Below are positions 44,253 to 54,674 of a stretch of 64,000 nt of DNA, piece after piece. The stretch is from Isoetes taiwanensis (Eukaryota; Streptophyta; Lycopodiopsida; Isoetales; Isoetaceae). The notes beneath the pieces were generated by a model. It was not told the DNA's origin. It saw only the letters and a list, made by a program, of their open reading frames with translations, and made no database searches. A program made the translations under genes and the position numbers. The stretch is from NCBI GenBank assembly GCA_021234155.1, contig JAJEKV010000028.1, positions 13,530,134 to 13,594,133 on the forward strand. Reading direction: 5' to 3'. Position 1 is the first letter of the stretch. Each line of letters starts with the position of its first letter.

Positions 44253-45482
44253 CATAGTTGGGCCGACCCACCGACCTACCAACCTAGGTGGGAGAAATCC
44301 GACCTAGGTGGGAATTTTTCGCCGACCTACCGACCTATTTTGCCAAAATTGAAGTTCCTTTATTCCTGCAGATAATGCACATACAACATGCAATACATCT
44401 CTATTTCAATATAAATAGCAAAGAAGACAGTTAAGAAGTAGACCTATCGTCATTCAAAAGATACACTACATGATGGGCAATCGACTTTTCAGTAATATAA
44501 GAGCTGCTCTTATGATAAAAGTTGTGGATTCCACTTGTTGAGCCCCACAGCAAACACTACAAATTTTGTTCTCTTAATTTCCGTTTGATCCCCCTTATGA
44601 ATTACCTTCTATGAATTATATATACTAAGTCCTATGAATAATATGTCAACCATTGAAAAATCTGTCATTGAATAATCTGTCACTATTTATTTCCATTCCA
44701 TCTGTCATTGAATAATCTGTCACTATTTATTTCCATCTGGCCCCTGAAGAAGAGAATATAGGCTGAGGCTCCATGAAATACAGAGTAATCAAATAAGAAC
44801 CTGGGATTTAGTCCATGCTTTGTAATCCGAAGACCATCATCTCTGCTATATATGTTTGGACAACACCTGTTACAGCAGACGAACAGATCTCTTACTATAT
44901 AATAGTAGCTCTTAGAACAGACCTAAGTACAGACCTAAGGGATGTCTGAACTTGGATTGGAAGTCATCAAAGAGTTTGATGTGAGCTTGAATACCTGAAG
45001 GAGAAGCAAAATGACAGACTATCGATGCCTTGCTGCTATGAACTTGGTCTGCCAGCCAAGCTCTGATCTTTACTGCAGTAGCAGATAAGAAATGGCATAA
45101 GAATGATTGAAGATAAGCATAAGAAAGAAGAATGACTGGGATGGGAGCTAGCAGAGCATTCTGCGATTGCAGTTTAGGTTAGAAACAAAAAAAAAAAACA
45201 TGGAAGCAAGCTTACCCGACCAAGATTCAGCTACGGTTTGGCCATTCTTGCATAAAACAGAGAGCTGAAATACTCAGGAGCGGATTTGGTAGCGCAGTTT
45301 TGCTCCAAAATCGCCTGTTCCAGCAGTTTCTACGCCCACAGAGTCTGTCAATCGAAAGGGGGGGAATTTTTTTTTTTTTGGCTTTTATGACCCAATCGAC
45401 CCACAAGGTTGGATTAGTCCGACTCCGATCTAGGTCGGAACAGCTCGGGATTTAGGGCCGACCTAGGTCGGCCCCAACCATG
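44253..45482. mobile_element. Second non-autonomous hAT-type element
   Basis: It is 1230 bp, with perfect 8-bp target duplications TCACTAAC (44245-44252 and 45483-45490). The inverted ends are CATAGTTGGGCCGACC and CATGGTTGGGGCCGACC. Subterminal CCGACCTAGGTGGGA-type words are repeated in both orientations within about 90 bp of each end, as transposase-binding repeats often are in hAT elements. There is no coding capacity. An internal tandem duplication of about 42 bp (TCTGTCATTGAATAATCTG) lies near 44660-44740. The inner sequence is otherwise unrecognised. Confidence 0.85.
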
Positions 45483-45491
45483 TCACTAACC

Positions 45492-45510
45492 AATAGAATA
45501 GAATAGAATA
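45492..45510. repeat. (AATAG)n microsatellite, probable retroposon tail
   Basis: It is followed by TATGATTTTATCGTCCATG. On the minus strand this reads CATGGACGATAAAATCATATTC then the repeat, like the other two tails in this window. Confidence 0.55.
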
Positions 45511-45860
45511 TGATTTTATCGTCCATGAAATCCGAATGCTTTTGTCTCAGCTGCATGAACACCTTCAGAAATCAATTTTGTGTCTGCCAGATGAAAGAAA
45601 GGAACAATGAATTAAGTTATAACACTTTGTGTAGCCTAGTTGTTCTTCTCAGATCGCTGAACAAGTACCTGCCATCTTGCTTTTGGGTCTGTACTTTCTT
45701 TGTTCATAACATTAGATGGAGTTCGTCACGGTTTATGGGTTATCACCTGTGACTGGTTTCCTTAAATTGGGTGGTCGCCCTATTTGGTTGTGGAGAGTGT
45801 TGAGAACTAAAAATTGCGCAGTCCCCTATCTGGCCTCTAGTATAGGGTGACCACCCTATT

Positions 45861-45962
45861 AGAATAGAATAGAATACAATAGAATAGAATAGAATAGAAT
45901 AGAATAGAATAGAATAGAATAGAATATTTTAACGTCCACGGAGAAAGAGTAGAATAGAATAT
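45861..45962. repeat. (AGAAT)n microsatellite, probable retroposon tail
   Basis: About 13 units of AGAAT (45861-45926, one variant), then ATTTTAACGTCCACGG, then more units at 45950-45962. On the minus strand, GGACGTTAAAAT precedes the repeat. The ORFs across it are simple-repeat artefacts. Confidence 0.8.
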
Positions 45963-46530
45963 TACTTGTTGGTCCTCTAGCTCTGATAGGTTGCTTTGGG
46001 GGGGTGTCCATTGGCTGCGCACTTAAGCGCAGAACATATCTAGCACCAAAATAAGAACATTCTAAGCCATGCAGGTCACACGACAATATGATCAACAAGA
46101 TAATATACACATTTTGTTGCATACCAAGTTGGCAACGCCAACTCATCTTATGAAGTGCCAAAATAGTGGGGGTACTGGTACCACCAAGGCTAAGTTGGCA
46201 ACCACATAGGCTATCAAGGTAGCCATTTAAGGCACCAACACAGATTTATCAATTAAAGGTAACAAAGGCAAATCTTTCAAATAACCCTGTTAACGACAAC
46301 TACAACAATGCTTGAATCTACAGTTTTGATCAGCTTGATGTTTTCAAGCACTTTAAAACAATTTTAATCAAATTTCTCTGAACAAACTTGAAAGCAAATG
46401 GCAGAATTAAAGTGTTTGTGAAAACTGAAGTAAAAATGAATCTTCCATTGGATCTCAAAGTAGACATGTTGGATCTCAAAGTAGACATGCATGCAACCAC
46501 ACGATTTATATTAACATAGCCATTTGGAAA
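45963..46530. other. Non-coding stretch
   Basis: A 22-bp unit (TGGATCTCAAAGTAGACATG) is duplicated at about 46447-46490. Nothing else is recognised. Confidence 0.5.
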
Positions 46531-46710
46531 CATTATAAAAAGAGAAAAGAAAACAACCTGATATAATGCATGAACTGGCAATATACCAATTAAACTTATT
46601 GTGTACATGCATCATCTGGTATGTACATCAGCAGAGTATGGCAATGAACCACAATTTCATTAATTTGAAATTATTCCTTACTTTGAATTCAAAATCTCCC
46701 GCTCAGTGTT
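46531..46710 (+). repeat. Dispersed direct repeat, copy 1
   Basis: About 180 bp, starting CATTATAAAAAGAG, that recur at 48048-48228 with a few substitutions. It lies immediately upstream of the promoter-like region of the ORF at 47103. Confidence 0.85.
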
Positions 46711-46952
46711 AGTTTCATTAGAGGTTTGGTGGGATCACTTATTGTCCCAAACTCGATGCTACGGTGGATATCGTGCGGCCAATCAAAATGCGAGCGCGTA
46801 CAGGCTTTTCTTCATCCATGCCTGCCTTCCCATGCCAGGTGTCATCAAGGTACAAGTTTGGCATTTTCCTTACCTACCTGCCCTGGAGGTTCGGTGGGCG
46901 GGAAGCAATAATTACAAATTATTCCCGCCCTGAATTACCACCCAAATTATGG

Positions 46953-46968
46953 GGTATGTATAAGTACC
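46953..46968 (+). promoter_or_regulatory. Possible TATA box
   Basis: GGGTATGTATAAGTACCCCC places TATAAGTA about 145 bases before the ATG at 47103. A pyrimidine-rich, CT-repeat leader follows, as is common in plant 5' untranslated regions. Confidence 0.4.
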
Positions 46969-47102
46969 CCCACCTCCCCAAGCCGCCCCGCTTTTCGCGC
47001 CTCTCACTCTCGGTTTGCTCGTATGCTTCAATCCATTCTAGTTCTTTGAATTCATGAAATTCAGGTTGTTTTGGTTCTAATTAGCTTGTCGGTTCCTTTC
47101 AA

Positions 47103-47336
47103 ATGGCGATTAGATCTGTTACAGTTGATAATAATTTTGGTTGCTTTAATATATCTCTTCGTAGCTTCATTACAATTCGACCGCCACTCAGAGGTTCTCA
47201 CCGGGTGATCAAAGGCAGAAGAAATGTGATTTCATCTCATTGGAAGGTTATTGTTTTCGGATTTGAGGTTAGAGGGAAAGTATATATCGAGATGAGGCAC
47301 CTATACACACCCACAAACATGGAAAAGAAAAAATAA
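47103..47336 (+). CDS. Possible small gene of unknown function
   Basis: A 77-codon frame, starting MAIRSVTVDNNFGCFNISLR, is basic and has no recognised domain. It is chosen because a TATA-like box and a pyrimidine-rich leader precede it. Downstream, an intron-like boundary (ATCTCAG before GGCTCTG near 47440) hints at further exons, and 47615-47821 holds another short open frame with KVNAAIDMFIALFKDVENVKK. It may equally be a decayed or chance ORF. Confidence 0.3.
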   Translation: MAIRSVTVDNNFGCFNISLRSFITIRPPLRGSHRVIKGRRNVISSHWKVIVFGFEVRGKVYIEMRHLYTPTNMEKKK

Positions 47337-48047
47337 GAGGTCGACGCAATTTCCCTGAGCTACGTGCTAATTGTGAGTTTCAATCTGTCTTTCACTATTT
47401 ATTTATGAAATCAACTAATTGGGTTCTTGGTATCTCAGGGCTCTGTATTTCGGACGTGCTGGACCTAGAGCCATCGAGCTCCATAACAAGCATCTTCCAT
47501 ACTTTCTATTATGCTATTGGATCATTGCTGTTTGAAGGTCAAACGGAAGTACGGCTACGGGATTAAGGGCTTTGGTTCCTAAGATATGAATATTACCCTT
47601 GAAAAAGCAAAATTGTGGACTTACCATTGCCTCCAATATCACAGCTTAGCTCCTGCCCAATGGATTCCAGTTCTGTAATTCTTGCCAAGATGAAATTGTC
47701 ACAGAAAATTTTTACTGCTTTGAAGGAGAAAGGCAGAGTATATGGACACGTGAAGGTAAATGCAGCCATCGATATGTTTATTGCATTGTTCAAGGATGTC
47801 GAGAATGTCAAGAAGACATAAAAAATGTTTACCGTAAATGATTGTCAATTGTTTCTAGATAACATTTTATGTGAAGATTGGTCGTCCCGACGGCACGAAG
47901 GAATTGAGAAGGTAGACTGCAGGATAAAGAAGAAAAGTGTTTGAATCAAGTATTGTATTCGAAAGCAACAATGTACATTACCTTCAAGTATAAAAGATGG
48001 AGGGAAGTAAAAGAAGGAAGTAGATGGACATGGGTTCTGCAATATAA
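47337..48047. other. No confident gene
   Basis: Contains the short frame 47615-47821 mentioned under the preceding ORF; otherwise nothing is recognised. Confidence 0.4.
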
Positions 48048-48228
48048 CATTATAAAAAGAGAAAAGAAAACAACCTGATATAATGCATGAACTAGCAATA
48101 TACAAGTTAAACTTATTGTGTACATGCATCATCTGGTATGTACCTCAACAAAGTATGGCAATGAACCACAATTTCATTAATTTGAAATTATTCCTTTACT
48201 TTGAATTCAAAATTTTCCGCTCGGTGTT
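48048..48228 (+). repeat. Dispersed direct repeat, copy 2
   Basis: The counterpart of 46531-46710 in the same orientation, 1.5 kb downstream. The sequences diverge after CTCGGTGTT. Confidence 0.85.
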
Positions 48229-48940
48229 CATTTGCAGTTTGGGGTTCCGTCTCTTGTTTATATCCGGGTTGTTAGTTTTGGTATTTGCCTCTTTAAATTT
48301 TGGGTTGCCGCCGAAAAATAGGTTGGGTTTACCCTGCATCAAACAAATAAAGAAAAACTCCCGCTTTCTTTGTAAGCATTGCCATGTGTTTTTTTTTCGG
48401 AGCCATCGCCAGAAGCCAGCGTTCGCCATTCTTTTGCCAACATTTCTGGTGTCATTAGAGTTTTTTTGAAGTCAATTAGGGGCCTCATAATAGTATTTTG
48501 GGGGGCTGCCACGTAGAATTCCGAACCTACCTTTTCCTCCTCCATACCTAACTTTCACTCTCCCCTAACCTAACTTCCCCCCTCCAAACCTAACCTTCAT
48601 ACCTAACTTTATTTCCTAACGACCACAAAATTTGATGATTACATCTAAGATTTTCCCTTTCCCACCATCCAGCTTCAGCCATCGAGCTTCAGTTCCAGCG
48701 AGCTTGCTATCGCGCCATCGAGCTTGCTATCGCCAAGCATCGTTTAAATTCAAATTATATCGGATTATTGCCAGCAAATAGAGCAAAAATTTTCAATTTT
48801 GCTCTATTTGTTGGCAAGAATCTTCCTAATTCTAAGCTCGGCTCCGGTACTCGGTTTTTTGCAATGTCAATGGCAAAGGTATTTGGTTTCCAAGTTGTCA
48901 TTGCATTCTTTTGAGTGTTCTTGTTTCTAATACTTCTGTT
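48229..48940. other. Non-coding stretch with a hairpin and CCTAAC-rich tract
   Basis: Pyrimidine-rich CCTAACTTT/CCTAACCTT repeats occupy about 48530-48620. A minus frame at 48339-48545 (RPLIDFKKTLMTPEMLAKEW) is unrecognised. GAGCTTGCTATCGC is repeated near 48698-48734. Confidence 0.45.
48768..48817. repeat. Short inverted repeat, hairpin
   Basis: TTGCCAGCAAATAGAGCAAA pairs with TTTGCTCTATTTGTTGGCAA around a short A/T loop; arms of about 22 bases with one G-T type mismatch. Confidence 0.7.
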
Positions 48941-48945
48941 TCTAG

Positions 48946-49535
48946 ATCAAACTAATTTCGAGGGTCAATTTAGAGTGCAAGTGCCAAAAGGGTGCCTGCC
49001 TTACAGGAATAAGTTCACTTGGAAGCAACCAATAGATGAAGATACATTGTGAGCTTCTGGAGCCATGAATATAGACCTCTGGGCTGAAGGGCAACTGTAT
49101 CCTTGTGATCCATTCACTCGAGCCCATCTAAACTTCTACTCTGCATTCGGTCTTATTAAATTTGCTTGCAAGGGTCAGCAAGGGTTACTCGGTTACTATA
49201 ATAATTTGGTTAATGGTAATACTGATCCACATTTGCGTGCTATGTATAACCACTTATATAGATTCAATTGCAAAGTTTTATCAGATGTTAATCAGCTCCA
49301 ACAGGCAAATGACTTGCTGTCTCAACAATGCCGCAAGTTCAATGAATTGGAGGTAGAAAATAAAAAATTGGTGACGGAGATGAAATCACTGCAGCAAGGA
49401 ATGAAGAGGGTTGCGCAGGAAAATGATTCCCTCTACAAGCGATTCAAACGAATGAAAACAACTCCACTGGGGTTCAGGGAAAGGTTAAGAAACTTGAAGC
49501 CCATAAATATATTAGCTGCTGGGGGTGAAGGCTAA
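48946..49535 (+). CDS. Coiled-coil protein ORF of unknown function, with an in-frame TGA
   Basis: The clean frame is 49065-49535 (156 codons): MNIDLWAEGQLYPCDPFTRAH, then SAFGLIKFACKG, then a coiled coil from about residue 75 to 135 (LQQANDLLSQQCRKFNELEVE, LVTEMKSLQQGMKRV) and a basic end. The same frame is open upstream from 48946, where TTCTAG looks like an intron acceptor, giving FEGQFRVQVPKGCLPYRN and KQPIDEDTL before a TGA at 49050. So the gene is either read from 49065 or carries a nonsense mutation. No family is recognised; a relic of a larger gene is possible. Confidence 0.4.
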
Positions 49536-49547
49536 AAAAAAAGGGTC

Positions 49548-49715
49548 ATGGCTATTAAGAAGCTTATGGATCCAAATCTTGCACAAGAAAATAAGAAAAA
49601 ATCTGCTAATATTGCCCCTTTGTTAAAGCAATTAGTTACTAAAGATGATATATTGAGAATGTTAAAGTTTCCTGGCAACATTCAACTTAGGAAAGTTGTA
49701 GTACAGCAACTGTGA
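49548..49715 (+). CDS. Small 55-codon ORF following the coiled-coil ORF
   Basis: It begins ATGGCTATTAAG 13 bases after the previous stop and encodes MAIKKLMDPNLAQENKKK, then LVTKDDILRMLKFPGNIQL, ending at TGA 49713-49715. The same frame stays open for another 25 codons after that stop. This suggests that the region was once a longer protein continuous with the coiled-coil ORF. No family is recognised. Confidence 0.25.
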   Translation: MAIKKLMDPNLAQENKKKSANIAPLLKQLVTKDDILRMLKFPGNIQLRKVVVQQL

Positions 49716-50883
49716 GGAACAGTCAAACCTCAGAATCTAAGTAGGCAGGCTTATATTGCTTATGTTCACTCATTATGGAGGGAGTGACTTTGGGGAAGCA
49801 TGCCAGTAGAAGTATGTTGTAGTTTCTAGGTGATCCTTGTACCTTATATGAATGTAAATTGTAGGGATATCATGATTGTTTGGGAATAGGACATTGTGAC
49901 ATCCTAGAATAAGCTTTTCCTATGGGGAGGAAAATGCTAGACCTTTTATATGTTCTTGTATAATATATCTCGGCATGCTAAATGCTTGGATACCATGGTG
50001 ATGTGTCAAGGTTGCATTATGTTAGCATGTACTTGTTGAATATTTGATATCATGTGGTAGAACATGAATGCGATATGTCTATGATATCATTGCAAATATT
50101 GGCATTGTTCTATGTTGTTCCTGGTAAATGCATAGGAAATGCATGTGAATTAGGACTTGATTCTTGGATCATATGATGATAAACATGGTTTAAACTCTGA
50201 CATGTGGAGCATATGCTAAGTTCTTGGCTGATACGAGTGCATATTCTCCGGGGTCGGAGTCCATTTGCGGTGGCTTAGACTCGCGATTGTTCTTATTCTT
50301 GACGTCGGGCGTTGTCACCCTAGCAAGGGTGCTTCGTCGTGCTACATGGCTTGGAAGTGGGGTTCTAGTGCTGGATGCAGGCTAGGAGGGTGCGGAGGTT
50401 TAAAAAATAGACAAAAATGATGATTGAGAAATGGGAAAGGCATCTTACCTCAGGGTCTATGCAGGTAGTGAGATGTGAAGAAAGATAGCTAGGCAATATT
50501 TGCAAAAATTGAAGTTTAAATACATTAATGACAATGGAATAGAGTAGATAGAACAATTCAATTACCAATGGTTCAGAAATATAACGGCTTAAAATTCATA
50601 GATCATTAAGTGCTACAGTAATTTCACTGTTCTAAAGGGATTGAACCAGTCGCTGCAGCAAGGGTTGACTGCATCTTCGAGAGCCCAAGCTCGACCTGAT
50701 TTATCCGGAAGGTCTATCACACAACTGGTTAAGCATTAAGATTATTCACCTTGATTTTATATCATTCGATCCATCTTGTATGCCGAACTGATCTCTGTAT
50801 CATCTGTGCCGACAGACGAACCCTAATATTCATATATAATTTGGCTCCAAGCCATTTGATATCCCCCCCCACTTTATATTTTA
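49716..50883. other. Non-coding stretch
   Basis: The stretch 50220-50400 is richer in G and C and resembles LTR or promoter sequence, but no TG...CA pair, primer site or repeat partner is seen. No gene is recognised. Confidence 0.4.
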
Positions 50884-51661
50884 GGGAAAATTTAAAAAAT
50901 GCCCTTGTATTTTTGCATATTTATCAAAATGCCCCTATATTTTTGTTATTTGTCAAAATGCCCTTAATTTGACTTAATGGAAATTTTCTGTAAAACACTG
51001 AAAATGGAAGCTTCGTCAAGAACTCCTTTGATTGCAGCAGGGATCGATGAAGAACTGGCATCAAATCCCCTGTTCCATGTCAAATCCCCTGCTTTCGGCA
51101 GATCTGGTAAAGGTTCGATTCCTTTGAAGCAAGAATTGATGGAAAAAAACCTGGGCATCAAGAATCGGTGGAGAAAAATCTGGCCATTAACTCACATGCG
51201 GCTGTTTCTGGTGACAGTAAAGGGATGGCCGATGATGCAGATGTCTCAACAGGAAGTCGACAATGCAAATAGCTCTGAAGCTCTGAAGATTAAAGCCGCT
51301 CTGAAGATTAAAGCCGCTCTGAAGATCCGGGTGTTGTCTTATTTGCTCGAAAGATTAAAGCCGCTCTGAAGATCCGCTCTGAATCTTATTGCTCAGATCG
51401 AACCGTCTGCAGCTGCAGCTGGATTGGTTTCATCTATTTGTCGAATCTTAGGCTCTGTAGATTTGTACAAAAAGAATAGATTTGTACAAAGAACATCAAG
51501 ATCAAGTATAGAGATCAAGAAGGAGCTGACGAACAGAGAGATTGTTCCAGCTATGCCATATCCAGAAGAGTACAAAAATAGGGGCAATATGATAAATACA
51601 CAAAATACAAGGGCATTTTAACAAATATGAGAAAATATTGGGGCATTTTTAAAATTTTCCC
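50884..51661. mobile_element. Non-autonomous Mutator-like element (MULE)
   Basis: It is 778 bp, with perfect 9-bp target duplications TATATTTTA (50875-50883 and 51662-51670). Imperfect terminal inverted repeats of about 90 bp start GGGAAAATTTAAAAAATGCCC and GGGAAAATTTTAAAAATGCC. A 9-bp duplication plus long inverted repeats starting with GGG is diagnostic of MULEs. Each TIR holds internal repeats of TATTTNTCAAAATGCCC. The middle carries a 130-codon plus-strand frame (50977-51369; MEASSRTPLIAAGIDEELAS) that may be a captured host fragment. It includes four copies of GAAGATTAAAGCCGCTCT-type 18-mers. Confidence 0.85.
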
Positions 51662-51729
51662 TATATTTTAAGCTGCACACTATCTATAATAGTAACCCAA
51701 ATATAGTTCTTCTCCAAACTTGTCACATG

Positions 51730-53300
51730 TCCAACCTTTTCTATCTTTAGGTTATTGAATCAATATAATCTAATTGCATCTTTTTCAATTAATCCATTCC
51801 CATGATCATGTTCTAGCATATCTTCAAAATTCTCCTGCAATGCATGTGACTCTACATATTAAAACTTATACAATATTACATGACTTCATTCTAAATTCCC
51901 TCCTTCATGTAATATTCCTTTCTTCACTGCACTGTATTAAATCCCTGAGCTTCTGGAATCTTCCAACAGATAGTGCTTTAGTTGATATGTCTGCCAACTG
52001 CTCTTCAGTGTTTGTATATGCTAAATGTAACAAATTTTTGCTGACCATATCCCTGATAAAGTGTAATTCCATTATATATGGCTTGATCTTTCATGTAGCA
52101 CAGGGTTCTTTGACATGGCTATACAGCTGGTGTTGTCACAAATTATGACAGTAGGCAATTTCTGATAGCAACCAAGTTCATTTAATAACCTCCCTTCCCA
52201 AATGATTTCTTTGGCAGTCAAGCATGCTGAATTATATTCAGCTTAGGCACTAGAGAGTGCAATATTCTCTTGTTTTTTACATTTCCAAGACACTGGTGCT
52301 CCTCCTAGCAAAATTATATATCCAGAAGTGGATTTTCCCTGATCCAAATCCCCTCCCCAATCAGCATCACAATATGCTCTTAAAAACATGATCATTTGAG
52401 TTGTATTTTATTCCAATTCAATTGTGCCCTTCAAATTCTCTTGACTGCAATCCAGTGTGTCTCCTAGGATCATGATTGTATTTGCTAAGTATATTTACTG
52501 CAAAAGCAATATCAGGCCTTGTACAGTTTGCCACATAGGATAGCCATCCTATTAAGGACATGTAAGGCATGCCTTCCATTTGTCTTCTTTCTTCATCAGT
52601 CTGTGGACACATTTGCCTTAAGATTTTATGACCTGTTATCATTGGAGTGTTTGCTACCTTACACTCCTTCATTCCAAATCTTTCAAGCATGTTTTGTATC
52701 TGCCCTTTTTTACTCAAAGTTATGATTTTGTTTCTTCTATTTCTGAACATCTCTATTCCTAGATACCTTTTCAGTTCTCCAAGGTCAATCATCTTAAAAC
52801 GCTTACTCAACAGTCCTTTGCAATGATCAAGCACTTTCTTTCCTTTGACAATCATTATGTTGTCATCTACATATAAGGCAATTATACATCATTCTTCCCC
52901 ATCTTTATCTTTGTAGAAGTTTCCATCACATTTCAATTTCTGAAACCCTTGCTCTTGAAGATAACTATCCATGCATTTATACCACTCTCGTGGAGACTGA
53001 AAGCAGTACTAACGTCTATATGGTGTAATTCGAGATCATGTGCATTTGCAATGGCTAGCAAAAGTCTCAAGCTATTTATTTTTACCAGAGGAGAGAATGT
53101 CTCATCAAAGTCCTGCCCTTTTCTATGTGTGTAGTCGTGTGCCACTAATCTTGCCTTATATTTTCTTGATTTGTCATCTTTGCCAGGTTTTATTCTAAAG
53201 ATGCACTTGTTTCCTATTATATTTTTCCCTTCAGGCTTATCAACCACCTCAATATGTAGCATAATAACAGGGGGTTTCTTTTGTGTTTTTGTACGCTTTT
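51730..53300 (-). pseudogene. Copia-3 relic: reverse transcriptase and RNase H
   Basis: Minus-strand pieces: KNIIGNKCIFRIKPG and ARLVAHDYTHRKGQDFDETF (53262-52933, RT N-terminus). A gap follows where the YVDD region should be; VDDN-like sequence near 52865 precedes MIVKGKKVLDHC. Then DLGELKRYLGIEMF and SLIGWLSYVANCTRPDIAF (52855-52418). RNase H fragments follow, and EEQLADISTKALSVGRF near 51990, the C-terminal Copia signature. It differs in sequence from Copia-1. Frames break repeatedly; no LTR pair was found. Confidence 0.85.
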
Positions 53301-54599
53301 CATAAAGGTTTTCCTAAGATTTCATGGCGTATTCGAATGGATGTACTAATGCGTCAAGATAGTGCTTCTTCAATATGTATTAAAGCCTTCAATGCCAAAA
53401 CCAAAATATATGATTCTGGATAATGGATCTTGAATCATTGCATTTACTTACAATGTCTGAATTCAAGTAAATGCTCTTGTTCTTGCATGCATTAACCTTG
53501 ACCTTGCTTAAAAGGATCAACAAGTGCTCGTTCTTCTAATATGTCTAGGATTGATTTAAGACTACAAAGCCCTAACGCATTCAATTTTACTCATTCTACT
53601 AAGGAGTGCTCAAACCTAAGTCTCAAGTAGTTCAAGTTAATTTAGGTCTTTTAATTGTAGCATGTTCAAGTTTTTAATTGTTCATTGCAAAAGCTCAATG
53701 CACACAAGTAAATGTACTAGGCCTCTCATGACAATCTTGTATCAGATGGTTTGGTTTGCTTAGGACCCTCGGGAGCAACTCTACAATATTGGATGGTTTG
53801 TACTAGATGGTTTTGTTTTTTTAGGCATTCTCTACAATATAAGGCAAAATACTGAGGGAAGAAAACAAGTTCTTAAAAATATAAGGGCAATGACAAGGAA
53901 AGAGAACATAAAAAAACCAAAGTGCACCATTTCTTAGTCGTTGATTTAGCTTTTTTTTTCAATGGTCCAACATCCAAGGGCTCACAACAAAAGCCCTCTT
54001 TTTATTTTAGGGGCTGAACATGCAAGCCTCGTGGATAGCATTTCAGGGCATTCTTGCAAAAAATTAATGTTCTTGTGATCAGAGTGGAAACAGATTTGGA
54101 GTGGCCCATTCATTTTAGGGCTCCTGCTCGCATTCTATGGAGGACACTCAGGGGATGAGTAATGCAGTGCTACCTCACATTTTCATTTAATAAGTATAGA
54201 GAAAGTTTACTGATTAGAATTTTGATTGGACGGACAAGTAGTATTTACCGATTAGAATAATACCCCCATAAGACTAAACGTGGTGCTGCTTGGAACGATT
54301 AAAAGCCTTTGAAGGTTGCCCTCCACCTTATGATAAAATGAAAAAGATGGTAATTCCAGATGCTTTGAAGTATTTCCTACCCTTCTATATGTTTTAACAC
54401 CTGCAGATAGGGGCTTACATAGGTTTTCTTCTGTATTTAGGGTTTTGAGATTGCAACCAGGCCACAAGTTCTGTTTGCTTGGACGTCTGTCGTCTGAAGT
54501 TGGATGGCATCACTATGATACTATCAAGGTAATGATGAAGAAAGCAGGAGTCTTTTAGTTTTATGTCTGCAAATAAAAATTGGATTTCAAACACCCTGT
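53301..54599. other. Non-coding stretch
   Basis: AT-rich. A 71-codon minus frame at 54252-54467 is unrecognised. No repeat structure was noticed. Confidence 0.4.
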
Positions 54600-54674
54600 T
54601 GTTAATTGGACAGAAATTGGAAGAGAAGAGGAAAGTGAAAGCTAAGGTTTTCTATGAAAGGAAGAAACAATCGC

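Noticed and set aside
45837-46161. Minus-strand ORFs rich in Ile-Leu-Phe-Tyr
   Set aside because: They translate the (AGAAT)n microsatellite.
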